DNA of 64,000 nucleotides from Microbacterium yannicii PS01. GTDB lineage: Bacteria > Actinomycetota > Actinomycetes > Actinomycetales > Microbacteriaceae. How positions within the stretch are numbered: the stretch's first letter is position 1; every line of letters starts with the position of its first letter. The stretch is taken from positions 1 through 64,000 of the forward strand of contig NZ_CAJF01000005.1 in NCBI RefSeq assembly GCF_000304335.1, written 5' to 3'. A program made the translations under genes and the position numbers. This document shows, in pieces, positions 43,910 to 52,786 of this stretch. The notes under the pieces were generated by a model that ran no database searches, had not been told where the DNA came from, and worked only from the letters and a program-made list of their open reading frames with translations.

Positions 43910-44748
43910 CCGTGTGGATCTGCCAGACGTGCGCCATCGAGCATGCCGACACGGAGCAACCGCCCGTTATCTGCGAGATCTGCGTCGATGACAGACAGTG
44001 GGTCCCGGTGGCGGGGCAACAGTGGACCCATCGCGAGCAGCTACGCCAGCTCGGCTACCGTACGCGCATTGACGAACTCGAGCCAGGCCTGCATGGCATC
44101 ACTGTGAGCCCGAAACTCGGCATCGGACAGCGCGGCCTCCTCCTATGCACGGAGGGAGGAAATTTGCTGTTCGACCCGCCCGGGTACATCGACCAGGAAG
44201 CCATTGACGTGGTCCGAGATCTGGGCGGTGTGGCGGTCATCGCCTCCAGCCACCCTCACCTCACCGGGGCCTCAATCCAATGGAGCCACGCGTTCGGCGG
44301 CGTCGACGTTCTGGTCGCGGACGCCGATCGGGAATGGGTGCGTCGCCCCGATCCCGTCATTCGTTTCTGGCGTGACGAGACCGAACTGTTGCCGGGTGTG
44401 CGAATTGTGCAATGCGGTGGTCACTTTCCGGGTAGCAGTGTGGTCGACTGGCAGGGCGGTGCCGACGGGCGCGGGGTACTGCTCACTGGCGACACACTGA
44501 TGGTGAACCCAGACCACAAGACAATCGCCGTCATGTGGAGTTTCGTCAATCGTGTGCCACTGTCCCAGACGGCGATCCGGGGAATACAGTTTGCTATCCA
44601 GCCGCTCCAATACGACCGCATCTACGACGGGTGGGACGCGCTTGGCACCGGTGCACGGTCAAGAGTTACGGCGTCGCTCGAACGCTACCTAGCCGTGGAA
44701 ACCGCGCGTCAGGTGCCCCCGGTCGCCGTGCCCACGCCGTCTTGCTGA
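43906..44748 (+). CDS. MBL-fold metallo-hydrolase with N-terminal zinc ribbon
   Basis: A 280-residue protein. The first 30 residues hold a CxxC pair, WICQTCAIEH and VICEICVD, like a small zinc ribbon or rubredoxin-type knuckle. The remainder is an MBL-like fold: SSHPHLTGASIQWSHAFGG in the place of HxHxDH (the D and last H are absent), VQCGGHFPGSSVV and LLTGDTLMV. This variant is known in a group of MBL proteins with an HPH-only motif; activity and metal content are uncertain. Preceded by the small coupled frame at 43760. Confidence 0.75.
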   Translation: MTVWICQTCAIEHADTEQPPVICEICVDDRQWVPVAGQQWTHREQLRQLGYRTRIDELEPGLHGITVSPKLGIGQRGLLLCTEGGNLLFDPPGYIDQEAIDVVRDLGGVAVIASSHPHLTGASIQWSHAFGGVDVLVADADREWVRRPDPVIRFWRDETELLPGVRIVQCGGHFPGSSVVDWQGGADGRGVLLTGDTLMVNPDHKTIAVMWSFVNRVPLSQTAIRGIQFAIQPLQYDRIYDGWDALGTGARSRVTASLERYLAVETARQVPPVAVPTPSC

Positions 44749-44903
44749 GCGTTCTGTCTCGCGATCCGACAGGAGGCGGCGCAAGACCGATATCCGCCGA
44801 GCGCTCTCGTCGGCGGTTGCTTACGACGAGGACGCACGCCCGCTGTATCTCCGAGCAGCCAGCTTTATGGAGATGGTGCACTGGCGCGCTGTCCGTTCGT
44901 GTC

Positions 44904-47645
44904 TCACCGGAATGGCCCGAGACTGGCCGACTGGGTGGGTCCGTATCCCTGGGGTTGACTGGCGCGGTCCCGTGCGGCGCGCCGCAGTTCGGCTTCAACA
45001 GCATGCACGGAGTCGTTGATGGTGATTTCGGTGGTGCCGCGGAGCATGGTCGCGGCGAGCCGTTCTCGTGCGTTGGTGTCGGTTCGGGCGATGACGATGG
45101 CGTGGTTGTGGTGTCGTCCGCGGGTGAGGCCGACGTAGAGGCCGGCGGCGTCGACGTCGGGGCCGACGATGGCGGCGTCGGTGGTCTCGCCTTGGACGCC
45201 GTGAACCGTGGAGGCGTAGGCGAGTTGCAGATGCTCGAGCGTGTAGTCGCGGCTGACTCGGCGGCGGACGCCGCTGTCGGTTGGGGAGACGAGGTCGATC
45301 GCGTCTGCGGTGATGCGGGTCACGGTCCATTGCGCACGGTTTTCGACACCGGTGCGGGGATCGTTGCGCCGTGTTTGGACGGCGTCGCCGACGAGGATGC
45401 GCTGCTCCCCCATTCCGACCGCGAGTGTTGTCGGGTCCAGTTCGCCGACATCGATGCGTCTCTGCTGAATGTCGGCGTTGACGGTATCCACCTCACTGTT
45501 AGTCCCGCACACCAACGCCACCCGCTTCCCGCGGGCGTGCCAGTTGAAGAACTCCTCGACCAGTGCCGCCCGAGCCTCGTCCGGGCTGTCCACGCGGCGC
45601 ACGTGACCGCGCTCGGCGAGCATGCCGGCGATCTGCAGCGCGTGATCGCGATCGCGGGGGTTCCGGAGCTGCAGGGTGAGCTGCGCATACTCCGGGTCTC
45701 GGAACCGGCGGACGGTGTCCAGCTCAACGGTGGCGGTGGCGTGCCGGATCGCGGCCGCCATCGCACCGGGGTGACCCACCGGCAGCGCTTGGTGAGTGTC
45801 GCCGACCATCGCCACACCGACACCCGTCTCCACGGCGAGTTCAGTGAGAGCGTCCGCGGCCTGCAGATCGACCATCCCGGCCTCATCCACAACGATGCGA
45901 TCGCCGTGGGTGAGTGGGAACTGCGTCGGGCCGTGGTAAGTGGCTCCTGTCGCCGGGTCGATCTTTCCCGGCGCGAGCCGGCTCCACGTGATGGCGCCGG
46001 CGGCGTCGGTGGACCAGCGGTAGCCGTGGTCGGCAAGCAGCGCATGCAGACTTGACGCGTCCGCGCCGGTTTCGCGGGCCGCGACCGACGCGGCCTTGCG
46101 AGTCGGCGCCACCACAAGCATCTGTCGGCGCTGCCGGTGCAGTGCGATGAAAGCTGCGCGCAGCATCGTCGTCTTCCCCGCACCGGCGGGCCCGGACACG
46201 GCCACCAGTCCGTGGGTTCCTGCGATCGCTCCGGCTGCGGCCAGCTGCGAGCCATCCATCTTTGCGGCATCGTCGAGGGATGTTGTAACCTGTCGTATCT
46301 CGTCGGGGAGCAGCGACCGGCCGGCGGTGGCGAGGGCGTCGAAGCGTCCGGCGAGCCGGATCTTCAGGCGCATCGTCTCGGTCGCCATGAACGCCTTCAC
46401 ATGCGCCGGAACCGCCGTATCGGGGATGAGCCGCACCGCACGGGCACGGGCGACACGATCAACCTCCACAATCAGCCGCTCAAGCTCAGCCCTCGTGGCG
46501 ACGACACCAGTGCGCGAGACCGCGCGAATAGCGCCGGCACGCAGGTCAAACAGGCTGAACCGGCCGCTCGAGGACGTCGACCGGCGATCCGCATCGACCA
46601 CGGCCGCACCCGCCAGCATTTCAAGGTCCAGGTCACGAATCGCGACGGGCCGGAGCTCACGGGGCCCTCGACGTTGAGATAGGCGGGAGTCGATGGCAGC
46701 GAGCTCGTCCCGAACCGTCGCCTCCCACGTCTGCTCGTCCAGAGCTGCGGGCTTGTTCGGACGCGCCACCGCCCACGCCCGTCGATCGATCTGCGCGAGC
46801 ACCTCAACACTCGGAGACGCCCCACCGTGCGCCGCCGTCCACTCCGAGATCAACGTCTTCCGATTGGCTTCGATCTGCGCAGAGCGTCGCGAGAGCGGCC
46901 CGACTGCGGCGGCGAGCTCCGCGATCTCCCCGTCCGGATCGATGGTGTAGCCGTAGCGGGCAAGAGCGGCAATCCACTGCGGGTCGGAGCGAGCAGCCAG
47001 CTCCCCCTCCGCGTTGACGACGGTGTGGAACTTCATCGCCACCCGGGAGTCGACGTTCGTCCACTTCCCATCAACGCCTTGCACTTTGATGTTCAACCAC
47101 AGGTGACGGTGCGCGTGCGGGTCCAGCGCGCGGGACCGCCGGTGCTGCAGCTCGACCACCTCAAGCCGCGCGATGGACTCGCGGATCCGACCGCCGTGGC
47201 CGCGGCGGGCATTCAGCTTCTGCTGCCACAGCAGCAGAATTCGGTCCCGCAACCGGTCCTGCAACGCCTCGAACTCCACCGCCAACTCCGGATGCAACAG
47301 CGCCGCAACGCTGTACGACTTGGGGTGATTCAGCGTGCCATCCAACAGCAAATCCGCATCCGGCCGCAGCCGCGATGTGCCCCGCTCCTCCCCCGTCACC
47401 GGATCATTCCCGGCCAACCACACCCGCAGCGCAGTCGCCGACAACTCATCCGTACTGATCGATCCGCCCTCGACGACGTACCGAGACACCGAAGAATCGG
47501 CCGCACCGCTGTAGCTCTCGAGCGCCTGGGCGCCGGTGGAACGCGAGAGGTGAGCGTCGCACGACCCCTCGAGCGCGTACGCCACCGCGTGCCGAAGGCC
47601 GCGCGAATCGACTCCCCGCTTCCACCGCTCGAGCCCACCTCGCAT
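44904..47645 (-). CDS. MobF-family relaxase/helicase
   Basis: A TraA-like protein of 913 residues. The N-terminal relaxase domain has the HUH-type motif HAHRHLWLNIKV near residue 180 and an active-site tyrosine candidate in YVVEGG near 56. The second half is a RecD-type helicase: GPAGAGKTTMLRAAF (Walker A, near 488), VVDEAGMVD, and the C-terminal ASTVHGVQGETTDAA and VGLTRGRHHNHA motifs. The protein nicks at oriT and unwinds the transferred strand during conjugation. No coupling protein, transfer gene or oriT is seen around it, so it looks like an orphan from a lost or displaced conjugative element. Confidence 0.88.
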   Translation of the reverse strand: MRGGLERWKRGVDSRGLRHAVAYALEGSCDAHLSRSTGAQALESYSGAADSSVSRYVVEGGSISTDELSATALRVWLAGNDPVTGEERGTSRLRPDADLLLDGTLNHPKSYSVAALLHPELAVEFEALQDRLRDRILLLWQQKLNARRGHGGRIRESIARLEVVELQHRRSRALDPHAHRHLWLNIKVQGVDGKWTNVDSRVAMKFHTVVNAEGELAARSDPQWIAALARYGYTIDPDGEIAELAAAVGPLSRRSAQIEANRKTLISEWTAAHGGASPSVEVLAQIDRRAWAVARPNKPAALDEQTWEATVRDELAAIDSRLSQRRGPRELRPVAIRDLDLEMLAGAAVVDADRRSTSSSGRFSLFDLRAGAIRAVSRTGVVATRAELERLIVEVDRVARARAVRLIPDTAVPAHVKAFMATETMRLKIRLAGRFDALATAGRSLLPDEIRQVTTSLDDAAKMDGSQLAAAGAIAGTHGLVAVSGPAGAGKTTMLRAAFIALHRQRRQMLVVAPTRKAASVAARETGADASSLHALLADHGYRWSTDAAGAITWSRLAPGKIDPATGATYHGPTQFPLTHGDRIVVDEAGMVDLQAADALTELAVETGVGVAMVGDTHQALPVGHPGAMAAAIRHATATVELDTVRRFRDPEYAQLTLQLRNPRDRDHALQIAGMLAERGHVRRVDSPDEARAALVEEFFNWHARGKRVALVCGTNSEVDTVNADIQQRRIDVGELDPTTLAVGMGEQRILVGDAVQTRRNDPRTGVENRAQWTVTRITADAIDLVSPTDSGVRRRVSRDYTLEHLQLAYASTVHGVQGETTDAAIVGPDVDAAGLYVGLTRGRHHNHAIVIARTDTNARERLAATMLRGTTEITINDSVHAVEAELRRAARDRASQPQGYGPTQSASLGPFR

Positions 47646-47889
47646 ACGCGTCAGAGTACGCCGGATTCTGCGTAACGTCTAGCGCATTTCACATCGGTGC
47701 CTGCGTGCATTGCGGTTTCTCTTGCTCTCGCTGCCGCGTCTTCCATGCGCGGTCTTTGGCGGCGGCGCGTTTGTGGCACGTTGGCGTGCAAGTTCATCGG
47801 GCGGGCTAATCGGGCGTTCTGAGCGATCGGACGGACGAAGTCCGATCGCACGAACAATTCGCGCGACCGGGGACCCCCTACCGGGACGG
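47646..47889. other. Intergenic region with a hairpin
   Basis: No gene supported in these 244 bases. The only structure is GCGATCGGAC, loop, GTCCGATCGC at 47823-47849, a 10-bp perfect stem that may terminate the arginase-family gene or act as a regulatory site. Confidence 0.55.
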
Positions 47890-48792
47890 CTAGAGCGTTG
47901 GGATCAAAGCCGATACGAGCGCCGAGACGAGCCGCGGCAGCGCGGTCGGATCTGAGGACGCGTGCGCTGGGTCGAGCTGTCCGAGGGAGAGGCCGAGGCA
48001 GTCGGGGTCCTGCAGGAGTTCGGCGAGGGCACGCTCGAGAACTGCGATCGTGGGTCCGCTGTTGCGCCCATTGACGTTCTCTTCTATCGGGGCATCGAGG
48101 AAATCGAGAACATCGACGTCGAGATGCACGACAAACGGCCCGCCGGCGAGCTCGCCCCGTGCGCGCCGCGCGGCCTTGTGTGGGTCGTCGCAGAGCTCCG
48201 CTTGGTCGACGATCGCGAGACCGAGCGCTTCGGCCCGATCGCGCTCCCACTGGGTCGTCTCCCTCGTCGGGTCAGCTCCCAGGTAGACGAGATCCGACGG
48301 ATGCAGCAGCGGTCGGTCGCCAGACGCTCCTGCCAGCTCTGGGGCAGCGCCTTCCAGACACAGCGCATGACCCATCCCCATCCAGCTGAGCGACCCCTCG
48401 GTGGTGGAGTGCGGTGTGTTGAGGTCCAGGTGCCGGTCGATGTAGACGAGACGTGGACGCTCACCTCGGCGCCTCATCGCCGCGCACAGGCCCACTGCGA
48501 CCATGCAACTGCCACCGAGCACGAGCAGCCGCTCGCCTTCCGTCAGCAGCTCAGCCGCAGACGCGGACAGCTCGCGCATTGATTCCGCTTCATCACCCAG
48601 GTTCTGCGCGAACGGACTGTCCTGGTCAGGCTTCCACAACCGCGTCGTGAGGTCGCCGGCATCAACGACGTCCGCACCCGCAGAAAGCAGCGATTCGACG
48701 AGCCCCGCGTCTCGTAGGGCTCCGGGCGCTCGCTCAACGCCGACGCAGTACGCGCCGGCACTGCTCGGCACTCCCAACACAGTCACCTTCAT
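47890..48792 (-). CDS. Arginase-family protein 2
   Basis: A 300-residue ureohydrolase-fold protein, distant from the one at 8088. VTVLGVPSSAGAYCVGVERAPGALR is the family start. The first metal motif is GGSCM instead of GGDHS, and the second is IDRHLDLNTP rather than DAHxDxN (only H and D kept); VVHLDVDVLDFLD keeps the D-x-D pair. So several ligands differ from arginase and agmatinase. GGAGGGAAG before ATG 48792 is a good ribosome binding site. Catalytic function uncertain. Confidence 0.78.
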   Translation of the reverse strand: MKVTVLGVPSSAGAYCVGVERAPGALRDAGLVESLLSAGADVVDAGDLTTRLWKPDQDSPFAQNLGDEAESMRELSASAAELLTEGERLLVLGGSCMVAVGLCAAMRRRGERPRLVYIDRHLDLNTPHSTTEGSLSWMGMGHALCLEGAAPELAGASGDRPLLHPSDLVYLGADPTRETTQWERDRAEALGLAIVDQAELCDDPHKAARRARGELAGGPFVVHLDVDVLDFLDAPIEENVNGRNSGPTIAVLERALAELLQDPDCLGLSLGQLDPAHASSDPTALPRLVSALVSALIPTL

Positions 48793-49067
48793 GAGACTTC
48801 CCTCCAACGGGTCTGCGAACCGAACTCCTTCACACTCACGGGCCGGACCCTCGTCCCGCAACCGGGCTCAGTTTGTTGCGAGCACGGCCGCCGGCCCCCG
48901 CGTTGCGCCAGGAGCATCACGCACACCTCAACTCGTCGTGGAACGCGCATGAGTCCTTGCGGGAGCCGCTGACTCCACCGCCGTCTCTAGCGGTGATGCG
49001 GTTGCCTCCAGAACTGACCGGAAAGGGATCGAGGCGCGCTGACGAACCGCCGGGATGGCCGCCCTTG
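48793..49067. other. Intergenic region, no gene seen
   Basis: 275 bases between the arginase-family gene and the small gene at 49068. Several open frames run through but none has a credible start or composition. It should contain the promoter of the arginase-family gene. Confidence 0.5.
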
Positions 49068-49286
49068 CTAGAGCGGCCAGGCGTGAGTCTTGGGCCGGTC
49101 GGCCCGCGCGCGACTCATCTCCGCGGCGCGCTTCCTCAGCGCATCGTTGTAGCGGATGTGCTCGGCGTCGGTGAGATTTCGCGACTGCAACGTGAGCTGG
49201 AGCTTGGCGAGCGTGGTGCGCCACGAATCGGTCATGTCAGTCCTCGCGGGGTCGGTTGTGCCGACACTATCGAGAGCCTCTGACAT
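49068..49286 (-). CDS. Small hypothetical protein (72 aa)
   Basis: A 72-residue, charged, mostly helical protein (AKLQLTLQSRNLTDAEHIRYNDALRKRAAEMSRARAD). No domain known to me; the Leu/Lys/Arg pattern would allow a short coiled coil. Start at ATG 49286, or at an internal ATG 50 bases later (MTDSWRTT). Unknown function. Confidence 0.5.
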   Translation of the reverse strand: MSEALDSVGTTDPARTDMTDSWRTTLAKLQLTLQSRNLTDAEHIRYNDALRKRAAEMSRARADRPKTHAWPL

Positions 49287-49417
49287 CGCCGACTCCTGGA
49301 CGCGGTCGCTGGGCGAGCAAGCGGACCGCCTGTCGGACCCGCCAAACGAGCATTGCCCGTTTGCGGATCGACTTTCGGGCATTTGCCTGGTCACCACTGG
49401 TGTGGTCGGCTGGAGTC

Positions 49418-50004
49418 ATGCCGCGTGCGCTAAGCGAATCCGACAGGTCCGACAGAGTTCCGGCTTGGTTGGAGCCGCCGAGCGACGAGGTGCCGGCCGT
49501 GTTGCCGATAACGAAGGTTGTCGCCTCGACCTCGAACATTGCTGTCGCATTAGTCGGCGCACACGTCTACAGCACCGGCGTTGAACTACAGATCGAGTTG
49601 CGTGCGCGCCGGCTCGGTGAGGACGACGCCGGGTGGGAGCGAATGCAAGATATCTTCTTCGGCCGAGCAGGCACGCCAAGCGCCCCGGGCGGCGAAGCGG
49701 CACTGATGTTCGCGGTAGCGCTCGACAACGGCGAAGAGGCCACGGCGAGCTCGCCGTTTCGTTCCCGCCAACCCCAGGCGAGCCGCCCCAGGGTCTCTCG
49801 GTGATGACTACCCGTCCTGGGGGTGGTGGTGGCCCATTCTTGATGTCATCCAGCCCGGGGCTTTGGCTATGGCGACTGCCCGAAGCGAGGAAGCTCGAGC
49901 TGATTGTTCGATGGCCCGCTGCGGCCATCACCGAAGCGCGGGCTGAAATCGATGTGAGCGAGGTAGCCGCGCTTTCGCTGAAGGCGCGCGCACTCTGGGG
50001 GTAA
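49418..50004 (+). pseudogene. Conserved actinobacterial hypothetical protein, frameshifted
   Basis: The first part (ATG 49418) encodes an acidic beta-rich N-terminus: AVALVGAHVYSTGVELQIELRARRLG, then MFAVALDNGEEATAS. At about 49757 the sequence changes frame: the continuation is GEPPQGLSVMTTRPGGGGGPF, then LPEARKLELIVRWPAAAITEARAEIDVSEVAALSLKARALWG. This end resembles the C-terminus of a family of about 195-residue uncharacterised actinobacterial proteins (glycine-rich loop, then WL-PLP-LVVAWP). One frameshift breaks a single coding sequence; a sequencing error cannot be excluded. Confidence 0.65.
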
Positions 50005-50024
50005 CGCCGGACGAAATCTTGAAG

Positions 50025-50210
50025 CTAGCTGCCCCCGGTAGGCCACAGCTGCCACCGCCACTCGGTGAAGCACTCGCTTGTCTGTCCCGCCACGCTTGCC
50101 CCGACGTCGTTGCACCAGCTCACCTGACGCAAGCCAACCACAACGATGATCGCCGCGATCGCGACAGCCGCGAGGACAACGATGATCCACGTGCGCGCGC
50201 GCTTCGACAT
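50025..50210 (-). CDS. Small membrane-anchored protein
   Basis: A 61-residue protein: basic N-terminus MSKRARTW, one helix (IIVVLAAVAIAAIIVVVGL), then a short outside segment with two cysteines (WCND and SECFTEW) that could form a disulfide. No known domain. AGGG lies upstream of the ATG. Confidence 0.6.
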   Translation of the reverse strand: MSKRARTWIIVVLAAVAIAAIIVVVGLRQVSWCNDVGASVAGQTSECFTEWRWQLWPTGGS

Positions 50211-50287
50211 CTGCGAACCCTATCGGTGGCCCTTGCTGGCGAGACCGGGCGGCCGCCCGGCTGACGATCGATCTCCGCCCGTCAGAC

Positions 50288-50536
50288 CTAGGAGGACTCA
50301 CTCTGGGTTCGGCCGCTTTGAAGGCGCGCGCGACGAAGCCTGATCAAAGCAGTCAGTGTCACCGCCAAGACGGCCGCCATCATCGTGGACAGCAGGATCG
50401 CCGTAGGCACCCCGACCGCGGGCGCGTACGTGCACGGTGCACTGCCCCAGTGCTCGAGACATCCATCGTCTGTCGCCCAAACGAGCAGGATGATCAACAC
50501 TGCTGCACCCGTCACCGACCACAACCAAAGACGCAC
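50288..50536 (-). CDS. Small two-helix membrane protein
   Basis: An 82-residue protein with two hydrophobic helices (LWLWSVTGAAVLIILLVWA and TAILLSTMMAAVLAVTLTALIRL), an extracellular loop with two cysteines (DGCLEHWGSAPCTY), and a basic C-terminal tail. Unknown function. Same strand as the gene at 50025, 77 bases away. Confidence 0.6.
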   Translation of the reverse strand: MRLWLWSVTGAAVLIILLVWATDDGCLEHWGSAPCTYAPAVGVPTAILLSTMMAAVLAVTLTALIRLRRARLQSGRTQSESS

Positions 50537-50621
50537 CGGTTCACCCTATTGTCAGCGCTGATGCAGCACGCATACGGATCCCTACCGCTCAGTTCGGAGG
50601 GTCGGATCGCGCCGGGGTATG

Positions 50622-50780
50622 CAGACAGTCGCAAGGCTGACGACGGTGGTGCCGGTCTTGTGGTTGACCTTGGCCATCCTCCCCGGCGGATCGGCGCGGA
50701 CCCGGACCCGCTCGCCTTGATATTGGTTCCTATTGGACCCTTCTATTTGGTCCGATTGCAGCGTTCCTGCTCGTCGTGTA
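50622..50780 (+). pseudogene. Possible decayed small membrane-protein gene
   Basis: MQTVARLTTVVPVLWLTLAILPGG is a credible membrane segment that runs into a stop; the neighbouring frame then gives LDIGSYWTLLFGPIAAFLLVV and a stop. The pair fits a small two-helix membrane protein with a frameshift in between. Nothing else supportable is seen in 50537-50855. Confidence 0.3.
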
Positions 50781-50855
50781 ACCCCGGCTGCCCCCTCGAT
50801 TGGCACAAGTCATCGCTCCAGCCCTGACTCGGGGGAGCGGCTCGTGATGGGATGG

Positions 50856-51233
50856 TCAAGCAAGGCTGAGGAAGCCCACAAGAGCAGTCACGACGGACAG
50901 CACAGCGAGCGCGAGAGGGGCGCGGTAGTCCTCCTGGCGACGAACATGAACCGCGACTGCTGCGGCCATGAGGGCGGCGAGCCCCAGCGCCGCAATGGGG
51001 GCAAGAATTGACGCTACTTCCGTCAGGCGGGGGACGACAAGCCCAACGGCGCCGACGATTTCGACGGCGCCAATCGACTTGACCTGCGAGCCTGAGAACT
51101 CCTCCACATATTTCATCCCCGTGGAGGCGAGGGCCGCCTTCGGCCTGGCGATCTTTGTTGAACCGGATGCGATGAAGATCAGTGCAAGCACCGCGGCGAG
51201 GATCCAGTATGCGATCAGCAAGACATCCTTCAA
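50856..51233 (-). CDS. DoxX-like membrane protein
   Basis: A 125-residue four-helix membrane protein: VLLIAYWILAAVLALIFIASGSTKI, VKSIGAVEIVGAVGLVV, ILAPIAALGLAALMAAAVAV and PLALAVLSVVTALVGFLSLA. This pattern, with the GSTKI turn and the VEIVGAVGL helix, is DoxX-like (thiosulfate:quinone oxidoreductase subunit family). A promoter of the ECF41 type described at 52334 lies before its start (51271-51297), so it belongs to that regulon. Confidence 0.85.
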   Translation of the reverse strand: MKDVLLIAYWILAAVLALIFIASGSTKIARPKAALASTGMKYVEEFSGSQVKSIGAVEIVGAVGLVVPRLTEVASILAPIAALGLAALMAAAVAVHVRRQEDYRAPLALAVLSVVTALVGFLSLA

Positions 51234-51270
51234 TCTTCTCTGGACGGCCCGGAGGGGCCTCGCTCAGAAA

Positions 51271-51297
51271 GACCGCATAGGTCCACGCGATGTGAGG
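51271..51297 (-). promoter_or_regulatory. ECF41-type promoter of the DoxX-like gene
   Basis: Minus strand: -35 CCTCACATCG (51288-51297), a 12-base spacer, then -10 CGGTC (51271-51275). About 38 bases before the ATG. One of six sites with identical spacing in 51.2-63.5 kb. Confidence 0.75.
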
Positions 51298-51405
51298 TGA
51301 AACGGTGATCTGAACTTCAGGAACTCAAGGGTGCGCACCATCGACAGTGCAGCCGGCGTTTGATCGCCGGATGAAGGGTTATGGACAAGTGACCGCGCTG
51401 CTGAG

Positions 51406-52308
51406 TCAGTTCCAGAGGGTGAGCTTTTGCGGGTTCATCATCATGCGGACGTCCGTGACGAGACCGTTAAGCACATCCAATGTCACCACGCCAAAGATCC
51501 GGCCGCGTTCCCACATCGCAAAGCCCATACCGTCCGGCGTCTCGTGCTCGAGAATCGTCGCCTCTGGATGCTTTTGCAGGGTGCCGAGGAGGAAACGTGC
51601 GACGCGGTCGTTACCGAGGACGGGCTTTCGCGCGGCTGAGACGATCCCGCCCCCGTCGGAACGAAGCACCACCTGCGGATCGAGAACATGAATGAGGCCC
51701 TCGATGTCACCGGCGCGCGCGGCAGCGGCAAAAGCTTTCACCACTTCGTCGTGCTCGGAACGAGAAGCGCGTCGAGTCCTGCTCTGCTGAACGCGGCGGC
51801 GCGCGGAGGTCGCAAGCTGGCGGCAGGCGGCGGACGTGCGCCCCACGGTCTCAGCGATCTCGTCGAAAGGGATGGCGAAGACGTCGTGCAGCACGAAAGC
51901 CACACGTTCGGCAGGCGTCATCGACTCAAGAACCACCAGCAACGCGGTGCTGACAGATTCGTCGAGGGTGATGCGATCTAATGGATCTGACAAGGTCTCT
52001 GTGGGCGCGCTAAACGCCTGGCTCGGCACGGGCTCGGGCAGCCACGGTCCCACGTACGTCTCCCGGCGATGATGCGCTGACGCGAGGATGTTCAGGCAGA
52101 CCCTACTCGCAGCCCGAGTCAGCCATGCACGCGGCACGAGGATGGCATCTCGTTCAGAATCGCTCATCCGGTACCAGCGTACGTACGTCTCCTGAACCGC
52201 ATCCTCGGCGTCGGCAACGGTGCCCAGCATGCGAAACGCTAGCGATATGAGGTGCTGGCGCTCGCCGAGTACCTCATCCTGCGGACTTTCGTGTGAAGCG
52301 ATCGTCAT
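51406..52308 (-). CDS. ECF41-family sigma factor (SigJ-like)
   Basis: A 300-residue extracytoplasmic function sigma factor. Sigma2: HLISLAFRMLGTVADAEDAVQETYVRWYR. The linker has WLPEPV, diagnostic of ECF41. Sigma4: LVVLESMTPAERVAFVLHDVFAIPFDEIAETVGRTSAACRQLATSARRR. A SnoaL-like C-terminal extension (from about 185) carries DGGG and NPQKL motifs, the other ECF41 signatures, which regulate sigma activity in place of an anti-sigma factor. It has its own ECF41-type promoter (52334-52360), so it is autoregulated. ECF41 factors usually control one oxidoreductase, epimerase or carboxymuconolactone-decarboxylase gene; here the promoter occurs before six transcription units. Confidence 0.9.
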   Translation of the reverse strand: MTIASHESPQDEVLGERQHLISLAFRMLGTVADAEDAVQETYVRWYRMSDSERDAILVPRAWLTRAASRVCLNILASAHHRRETYVGPWLPEPVPSQAFSAPTETLSDPLDRITLDESVSTALLVVLESMTPAERVAFVLHDVFAIPFDEIAETVGRTSAACRQLATSARRRVQQSRTRRASRSEHDEVVKAFAAAARAGDIEGLIHVLDPQVVLRSDGGGIVSAARKPVLGNDRVARFLLGTLQKHPEATILEHETPDGMGFAMWERGRIFGVVTLDVLNGLVTDVRMMMNPQKLTLWN

Positions 52309-52333
52309 GGCTGACCTCTCATCTCAATATAGA

Positions 52334-52360
52334 GACAGCGCAGGCCGCATGAATGTGAGG
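52334..52360 (-). promoter_or_regulatory. ECF41-type promoter of the sigma gene
   Basis: Minus strand: -35 CCTCACATTC (52351-52360), 12 bases, -10 CTGTC (52334-52338). About 26 bases before the ATG. On the plus strand the same bases begin an inverted repeat, GTGAGG-TGTCG-CCTCAC (52355-52371). Confidence 0.75.
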
Positions 52361-52414
52361 TGTCGCCTCACGATCAGATGCTCTGTCCGTTCGATGTGCG
52401 GGTGCGACGTCGCC

Positions 52415-52708
52415 TCAAGAAAGTGATGCGTAGAAGCGCCTCACGATGTGGTCGCCTACCCGAGGGATTCCTTGCAGACGAGGATTGATGCGTGTTGCCA
52501 ACGCCGCCAGTACTCGCGTCAGTGTCTCGGGAGTTGGAGGGGTGAAGAGAGCCCCATATCTGGACTTCCTTTCTTTGCGGTACACGCGGGCATACCGCGC
52601 TGAGCTCACTGTGTTTTCGGCCAGGGCGAGGCACCAAGCAACCCGACGTCCGATGATGGACGGGCCCCCAAATTCTGGCCGACGCGGGGTGCCGGTCTGT
52701 TCGCTCAC
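52415..52708 (-). CDS. Hypothetical protein after the dehydrogenase operon
   Basis: A 97-residue frame starting GTG, MSEQTGTPRRPEFGGPSIIG, basic and without a known domain; the second half is ETLTRVLAALATRINPRLQG. It lies 78 bases beyond the E2 stop on the same strand, so it could be the last gene of that operon. Composition is acceptable but there is no clear ribosome binding site, so it may be spurious. Confidence 0.35.
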   Translation of the reverse strand: MSEQTGTPRRPEFGGPSIIGRRVAWCLALAENTVSSARYARVYRKERKSRYGALFTPPTPETLTRVLAALATRINPRLQGIPRVGDHIVRRFYASLS

Positions 52709-52786
52709 CGGGCGGGGCGCGTCACGTAGCGACCCTCCCGCTGACGAGCGGTCGGTCGGCGCACCCCCGCGCGGACCAGCCGTCCG

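Noticed and set aside
45320..46270. Large minus-strand frame inside the relaxase gene
   Set aside because: Arginine/serine-rich shadow of the relaxase frame; no start, no family.
47690..47700. TTTCACATCGG near 47.7 kb as a further ECF41-type promoter
   Set aside because: It matches only part of the -35 box and has no (C/T)(G/T)GTC 12 bases away.
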